The notes below the pieces were generated by a model. That model was not told the origin of the DNA. It searched no databases and saw only the letters and a program-made list of their open reading frames with translations. From NCBI GenBank assembly GCA_963575745.1, contig CAUYUJ010016371.1, forward strand, positions 40,001 to 104,000: 64,000 bases of DNA. Direction: 5' to 3'. The DNA is from Prorocentrum cordatum (Eukaryota > Sar > Dinophyceae > Prorocentrales > Prorocentraceae). The position numbers and the translations under genes are program-made. Of this stretch, positions 58,900 to 64,000 are shown one piece after another (position 1 is the stretch's first letter; each line of letters begins with the position of its first letter).

Positions 58900-61370
58900 A
58901 GGTGGACCTCTCCACGACATAGCACCTCCATGAAACAATCATGAGAACACTGCCAACGCCTGCTCAACACGAGGCCCTACATGGCAAAGACTGGCTGGGA
59001 TGTTCCTTAGCTCGGGGCCCAAAGGTAATTCAAATACGACTCTGGATGGGTAGACGTGTCCGCAGGATGAGGTCGGCAAGTTCGACAGAGGCCCATGTCA
59101 TAAAAACGCCTTGCGTCGATTGTGGGGGGCTCTGTCCAACACGAGGGTAAAATGCGAACACATCGGGCACGTGCGAATCCAAAGGATGCATGTGGTGTGA
59201 CGGCTAGCGGCAATTCCAAAGTGATCCAGTGAACTGTGCGAGCAGGCTCTATGAACACTTAGTTGCATCCTAAGGATAGCTTACATGTCTCCCTCCTTCA
59301 CAACCTTTACCTCACACTCTCTCCTCATCCTCTTCCTCATCCTGCCTCCCTGCCTCACTTTTCCCTTATCATTCCCTCCGCCACGTCCTCCCTCCCCCCT
59401 CCGTCGTCGCCTCGTTCCCTCTCCCCCCTTCCTCCGCTCCCTCCCTCCCCTCCACGGCTTCCCCCCCTTACGCCTCCTCGATCCCCGATCCTTCCCCTCC
59501 TGCCGCTCCTGCTCCTGCTGCTCCTCGCCATGCCTTTGCGGTCGGACCTGGGACAGACGAGCATCTTTCGAGAGCGAGAGATCCTCCGCTGGCCCATCCG
59601 GAAGCACCTTCGAGGGCGCCCTGCCCCAGGATGCACACATATTTCCAGCAAGCGCGAGGAACATTACGGCACCCTGCCCGAACGGGCTTCGATCTGGTAC
59701 CCCGGTCCAACCGTGCTCCTCCTTCCCCTCTCGGGGGCGCTCAAGAAGGGGGGGCGCAGATCGTGGCCGGCGGCACGTGCGCGGCCCAGGGAGGGGGGCC
59801 GATGACATATTGAAGTAAGAAGAGGCGCCCTGAAATCTAAGGACAAATCATGGCCCCAACCATGATATCCACACCCCCCTAGTCATCACCCCCCTCTGCG
59901 AGGCGCAGCTGCTGGCAAGCATCCCGGGGCTGGAAACCCGCCGAGAACCGACGAACACGTCGGAAAACCTCGGATATCGACCATGAACACGTCCGAGGTG
60001 AGAAGGCCTTCTCCTTCTCGCTTCCCCCCTTCGCTCGCCGCCGCCATGATATCCACACCCCCCTAGTCATCGCCCCCCTCGTGGCCGCCCCAGGCCCTCG
60101 TGTCCCACCTCTTCCCTTCTCACCTCCCCGTCCTCCTCCAGCTGCTCCCCTTCCCCCGCGCGGCCCTCCCCCGCCCCTCCACTCAAACCACAGCCTCGTC
60201 GCCTGCAGAAGTGTGTGATCCGCATGGCGTTCTCAAGCCACTGTTTCCCAGCTGGTGGCATCAACGGTTCCAAAGCAATGGTAAGCCAGCCACCTGCTCC
60301 CCCGAATAAATCATCATCCCACCCACGTACCATCCTAGTCCTCCTGCCACCGCCGCCCTCCCGCTTCTCAACCTGCTCCTCCTCCTCCGCCTCCTCCGCC
60401 TCCTCCTCCTCCTTCCCCCCTTCTCCTCGCCATTCCAAATCCATCCTTCCTCGTCACTCGGCCCTGCCTTCTGCCTCTTCCCTCCTCTCATTCTTCCATC
60501 CTTCGTCTTTCTGCCCCACCTTCTCTCGCCCATCTGCAACATCCTCACTGCTCGCCCCCCCCTCTTGCTTCCCATTCCACCTTCTTTCTCATCCTTCATC
60601 CAACCGTCCTCAACCTCCTCCCCCTACCGATATCCTTCCCCGTCCGCTTTTCTGCTCCTGCTCCTACACAAGATGATCATTTCCCTGTTCAATATCCTTC
60701 ATGTCGTGCATCCTCATCCTCTTTCCATCCGTGGTCCCCGACCTGTTCCCCTTCTCAGGCCCCTTCCGTTTACACCTTTTCTTTCACCCTTCTCCGTCCC
60801 ACTCCTCATTCCTCGACGCCCATCCCCTTCGATCCCTATCCCTAAGTAGTGTACGTCATCACGTTGCCACCTAGCCACCTGATAGGGGTTCCATCAGGGA
60901 CGTGCCATCACCCTTGAACCAAACACTACGAGATTAGTATCGTCTACGTCGCAAAATACGCGGCAACCCTGGGACAGTGCGCGCTTTACGCGCGAAAAGG
61001 TTGAAATGCCGCTCTCACCTCATCGCCGCGACTCTGGATGATTGGGTGAGCATGACAAATTGTGTCTCGGTGGGGCACGTGCGTCGTCTTCCCCGAGCTC
61101 GTTGGAAGTTTGGCCGCTCACACCCCTTCGCGGCCCTCGTAGCGTTCCTTCGCCAAGTCGTCGGAAGCGGTGCCGCGCGCCGGCGCAGTCTGTTTGCTGG
61201 GTGGGAACGCGTTCCTCGGCGGTGGACAAACCTCCCTTTAGTAAAAAACCTTTAATTATGCTAACGGAGTTCCCCACATAATGATGTTTTTGGGCTAGCG
61301 GGATCAAGCAACATTTTGTAGAGAAATTGCCGACCTGCCCTCGCCCTCTCCATCCTTTTCTATCACATGG
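58900..61370. other. No confident gene; one direct repeat
   Basis: 59280-59530 is pyrimidine-rich, as is 60080-60680. CATGATATCCACACCCCCCT with the following AGTCATC occurs at 59861 and again at 60045, a 36 bp direct repeat bracketing 148 bp. A fragment of MITE-A (GTGGACAAACCTCCCTTTAG) is at 61221-61258. ORFs on both strands of the pyrimidine stretches are shadows. Confidence 0.45.
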
Positions 61371-61371
61371 T

Positions 61372-62512
61372 TTGCGAATACCCTCCTCGCTCATGCGGGG
61401 CTTCCCTGGAGGGGTGGGACGGGCACGGAACCTGATAAATAGCACTGTTCGCGAATACCCTCCTCGCTCAGACGGGGCCTCCCTGGAGGGTGGGAGGGGC
61501 AGGAAATCTGATAAATAACACTGTGTTCGAATAGCGTCCTCGCTCAGGCGGGGCCTCCCTGGAGGGGTGGGAGGGGCACGAAACCTGAGAAATAACAGGT
61601 GATGCGAATACCCTCCTCGCTCAGGCGGGGCCTCCCTGGATGGGGTGGGAAGGGCACGAAACCTGATAAATAACAGGTGATGCGAATACCCTCCTCGCTC
61701 AGGCGGGACCTCCCTGGAGGGGTGGGAGGGGCACGAAACCTGATAAATAACAGGTGATGCGAATACCCTCCTCGCTCAGACGGGGCCTCCCTGGAGGGGT
61801 GGGAGGGGCACGAAACCTGATAAATAACAGGTGATTCGAATACCCTCCTCGCTCAGGCGGGGCCTCCCTGGAGGGGTGGGAGGGGCACGAAACCTGATAA
61901 ATAACAGGTGATGCGAATACCCTCCTCGCTCAGGCGGGGCCTCCCTGGAGGGGTGGGAGGGGCACGAAACCTGATAAATAACAGGTGATGCGAATACCCT
62001 CCTCGCTCAGGCGGGGCCTCCCTGGAGGGGTGGGAGGGGCACGAAACCTGATAAATAACATGGTGATTGCGAATACCCTCCTCGCTCAGGCGGGGCCTCC
62101 CTGGAGGGGTGGGAGGGGCACGAAACCTGATAAATAACAGGTGATGCGAATACCCTCCTCGCTCAGGCGGGGCCTCCCTGGAGGGGTGGGAGGGGCACGA
62201 AACCTGATAAATAACACTGTGTTCGAATACCCTCCTCGCTCAGGCGGGGCCTCCCTGGAGGGGTGGGAGGGGCACGAAACCTGATAAATAACAGGTGATG
62301 CGAATACCCTCCTCGCTCAGGCGGGGCCTCCCTGGAGGGGTGGGAGGGGCACGAAACCTGAGAAATAACAGGTGATGCGAATACCCTCCTCGCTCAGGCG
62401 GGGCCTCCCTGGAGGGGTGGGAGGGGCACGAAACCTGAGAAATAACAGGTGATGCGAATACCCTCCTCGCTCAGGCGGGGCCTCCCTGGAGGGGTGGGAG
62501 GGGTGGGAGGGG
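61372..62512. repeat. Minisatellite, about 77 bp unit, 15 copies
   Basis: GCGAATACCCTCCTCGCTCA begins each unit at about 61374, 61449, 61527, 61604, 61682, 61758, 61836, 61912, 61989, 62068, 62146, 62223, 62300, 62377 and 62454. Each continues GCGGGGCCTCCCTGGAGGGG, GGGCACGAAACCTGATAAAT and AACAGGTGAT. The first two or three and the last copy differ most; inner copies are nearly identical. CCTCCCTGGAGG in each unit is palindromic. Confidence 0.95.
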
Positions 62513-62703
62513 TATTGGTATGGTATGGTATTGGTATGGTATGGCTTGGTATGGCTTGGGATGTTATTGGTTTGGTATGGTATGGTATGGTATGGTATTG
62601 GTATGGTATGGTATGGTATTGATATGGTATGGCTTGGTATGGCTTGGTATGGTATTGGTATAGTAAGGTATTGGTATGGTATGGCTTGGTATGGTATGGT
62701 TTA
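62513..62703. repeat. (GGTAT)n / GGTATT pentamer array
   Basis: TATTGGTATGGTATGGTATT with GGCTTGG interruptions directly follows the last minisatellite unit, whose GGAGGGGTGGGAGGGGT end grades into it. Confidence 0.9.
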
Positions 62704-62779
62704 GGAGAAGGACGCGGGAGGAGGAGGAGAAGGAGAGGGTGTTCTGGGAAAACAAGAACCCCACTCAGGATGTGGGGAA

Positions 62780-62911
62780 TGAAAACGGCCTGGGACCGAA
62801 ACCGACGGACCTGGACCCGCAAAAATGACGGCCGCGACGCCCTCTCGCGAACCGATAACGGCCAATTCGCTAATCGACGTGTCAGGGGTAGAAGGTCTGT
62901 CCACCCCCGAG
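62780..62911 (+). mobile_element. MITE-A copy 5, left end missing
   Basis: GACCGAAACCGACGGACCTG, GACGCCCTCTCGCGAACCGA and right arm GGTCTGTCCACCCCCGAG are present; the left arm and CCTCCCTTTAG segment are absent. Confidence 0.65.
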
Positions 62912-62950
62912 TTCCAATCTCAATACCCAATTGAGCCGCAGTTGATTGAT

Positions 62951-63490
62951 ATCGGGGGCGCGCAAACATGGATTAGCGATCCATGGATTTGGCGCGCGGT
63001 CGCCAAATCCACGGATCGGGGGAGGTGCCCTCCCTAAAATGCGCCGGTGCCGCCTCGCTCAACGGCGGAAATCCGCGATTCCCCACGGAAACGGGACCCC
63101 TCGCTAATACACGCCCCCTCGACCCATGGTTTAAATCGCCCGAGTTCCTGGCCAGAATGCGCTCCTGTTCCCTATCCTCCCCCTTCCGCTCCTCCGCCGC
63201 CTTAGCCCCAAGAACCTCGGCATTATGAGCTGCAGGACAACGACGACTTTCCCCAATTGCAATGATTCAGGGGAACAGAAAGTGGCATAAACATAAAAAC
63301 GCGGAGGTCCACGCGGATTTCTCGGATCGGCGCTGGACCCACCTCCCTGGCGCGCGGAGCGCGCCAGGGCCGGAGGCGCCGCCGGGGGGCCCAGCGCCGA
63401 TCCGAGAAATCCGCGCGGACCTCCGAGTTTTTATATTTATGTCACTTTTCGGTTCCCTACTCATTGATTGTTCCCCATCCAAGGCAATTT
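62951..63490 (+). repeat. Duplicated segment, filled-site copy
   Basis: Second copy of 58565-58895, interrupted at 63268-63462 by a hairpin element. Compared with the first copy it also carries GGCCAGAATGCGCTCCTG in place of a shorter junction at about 63150. Confidence 0.75.
63268..63462. mobile_element. 195 bp hairpin element with arms of about 65 bp, inserted
   Basis: Left arm begins CAGGGGAACAGAAAGTGGCA and runs through GGATTTCTCGGATCGGCGCT; the right arm is the near-exact inverse ending GTCACTTTTCGGTTCCCTAC. ATGATT on the left (63262) and ATTGATT on the right (63463) may be the target duplication. The matching position at 58850 (CTAATTGATTGTTCCCC) lacks the insert. Confidence 0.8.
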
Positions 63491-63639
63491 CGATCCATGT
63501 TTGCGAGGGGCGGGACCCGCTGGCGCGTTCGCCGTGGCTGGACCGGCCGACCTCCCCTCCCCCATCCTACCCCCGCAGCTTCTCCCTGCCTTCCCCTCTC
63601 TCCTCCCTTTTCCTCCTGAAGGCCTCCATCTCCTCCGCA

Positions 63640-63939
63640 TCCCTCCTCCTCCTCCTCCTCCTCCCTGCTCCTCCCTGCTCCTCCTCCTCCTCCTCCTCCT
63701 CCTCCTCCCTGCTCCTCCTCCTCCTCCTCCCTGCTCCTGCCCCTGCCTCGGCTAGCCTGGCCTCCCCCCTTCTCCTGCCCCTGCCGGGAAGGACGGAACG
63801 CAGCGCAGGGCGGAGGAAGAAGAGGAGCCCAAACTTCAGGCAGAGGACTCAGGACCCTCTCGCGGGCGCGCCAATGATTCCCCCGGGACCTACTTCCAAA
63901 AGATTCGCCTTCGCACTTTAGCATTAGGAGGACAACATT

Positions 63940-63972
<33 letters not shown>

Positions 63973-63975
63973 GTT
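63640..63975. repeat. (TCC)n tract and (CATCGT)n hexamer array
   Basis: CTCCTCCTCC with CCCTGCTCC interruptions to 63735; then CATCGTCATCGTCATCGT at 63929-63972. No gene is seen from 63490 to the end. Confidence 0.9.
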
Positions 63976-64000
63976 CTCCCCCTCCTTGTTCTTCATCCCG

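Noticed and set aside
61372-62512. CRISPR array
   Set aside because: The whole 77 bp unit is repeated, with no variable spacers, and the sequence is eukaryotic; it is a minisatellite.

Overview
The window looks like dinoflagellate nuclear DNA; I cannot name the genus. Three things point that way. First, it contains protein families I know only as large dinoflagellate families: a Tnp2/CACTA-like transposase, an FSG...EQP methyltransferase-fold protein, a WYWWPKF / ADMHNK multi-exon protein, and Cys-rich and CPKTC tails. Second, the genes have many introns, and reading-frame continuity often requires GC or GA 5' splice sites as well as GT. Third, very long purine/pyrimidine trinucleotide arrays, many small palindromic elements and a short TTTAGGG-type telomeric tract are present. 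All gene models were built by eye from open frames, splice phase and motif memory; no database was searched.

Layout. 1-327 is the 3' end of a + strand gene. 0.4-2.9 kb holds direct duplications and a diverged copy of a 1.1 kb CCAAGATGGCC-rich element. 2.99-4.77 kb is a - strand multi-exon gene of unknown function. 4.8-11.6 kb is repeats and several MITE-like elements plus one small + strand ORF with an internal stop (9325-9639). 13.1-18.5 kb is the best locus: an intact 3-exon transposase (713 aa) and, directly downstream on the same strand, an intact 2-exon methyltransferase-fold protein (330 aa), with their ORFs overlapping as ATGA. Two inverted copies of the 1.1 kb element lie at 14.9-16.1 and 20.0-21.1 kb, one inside a transposase intron. 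21.3-29.4 kb is a ten-exon - strand gene of about 1,400 codons whose introns are filled with (CT)n, (TCC)n and (GGA)n. 29.8-44.3 kb has no confident gene; it holds a roughly 430 bp (CAT)n array, about 1.8 kb of TCC/GGA tracts and four or five families of short palindromic elements. 44.6-46.7 kb is a decayed retroelement gag region. A 100 bp assembly gap is at 47870-47969, next to a small Cys-rich exon. 49.3 kb has a head-to-head telomeric tract and 49.8-50.2 kb a decayed 14-15 bp minisatellite. 51.5-54.2 kb has gene fragments between GGA tracts. 55.4-58.05 kb is another multi-exon - strand gene of unknown function. 61.4-62.5 kb is a 15-unit, about 77 bp minisatellite followed by a GGTAT array. 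The last 1.2 kb contains a segment duplicated from 58.6 kb and interrupted by a 195 bp hairpin element, giving a natural filled/empty site pair.

Nearly every gene I can support is on the - strand. I see no shared pathway among them; the transposase and methyltransferase-fold gene are the only pair whose placement suggests they belong together.
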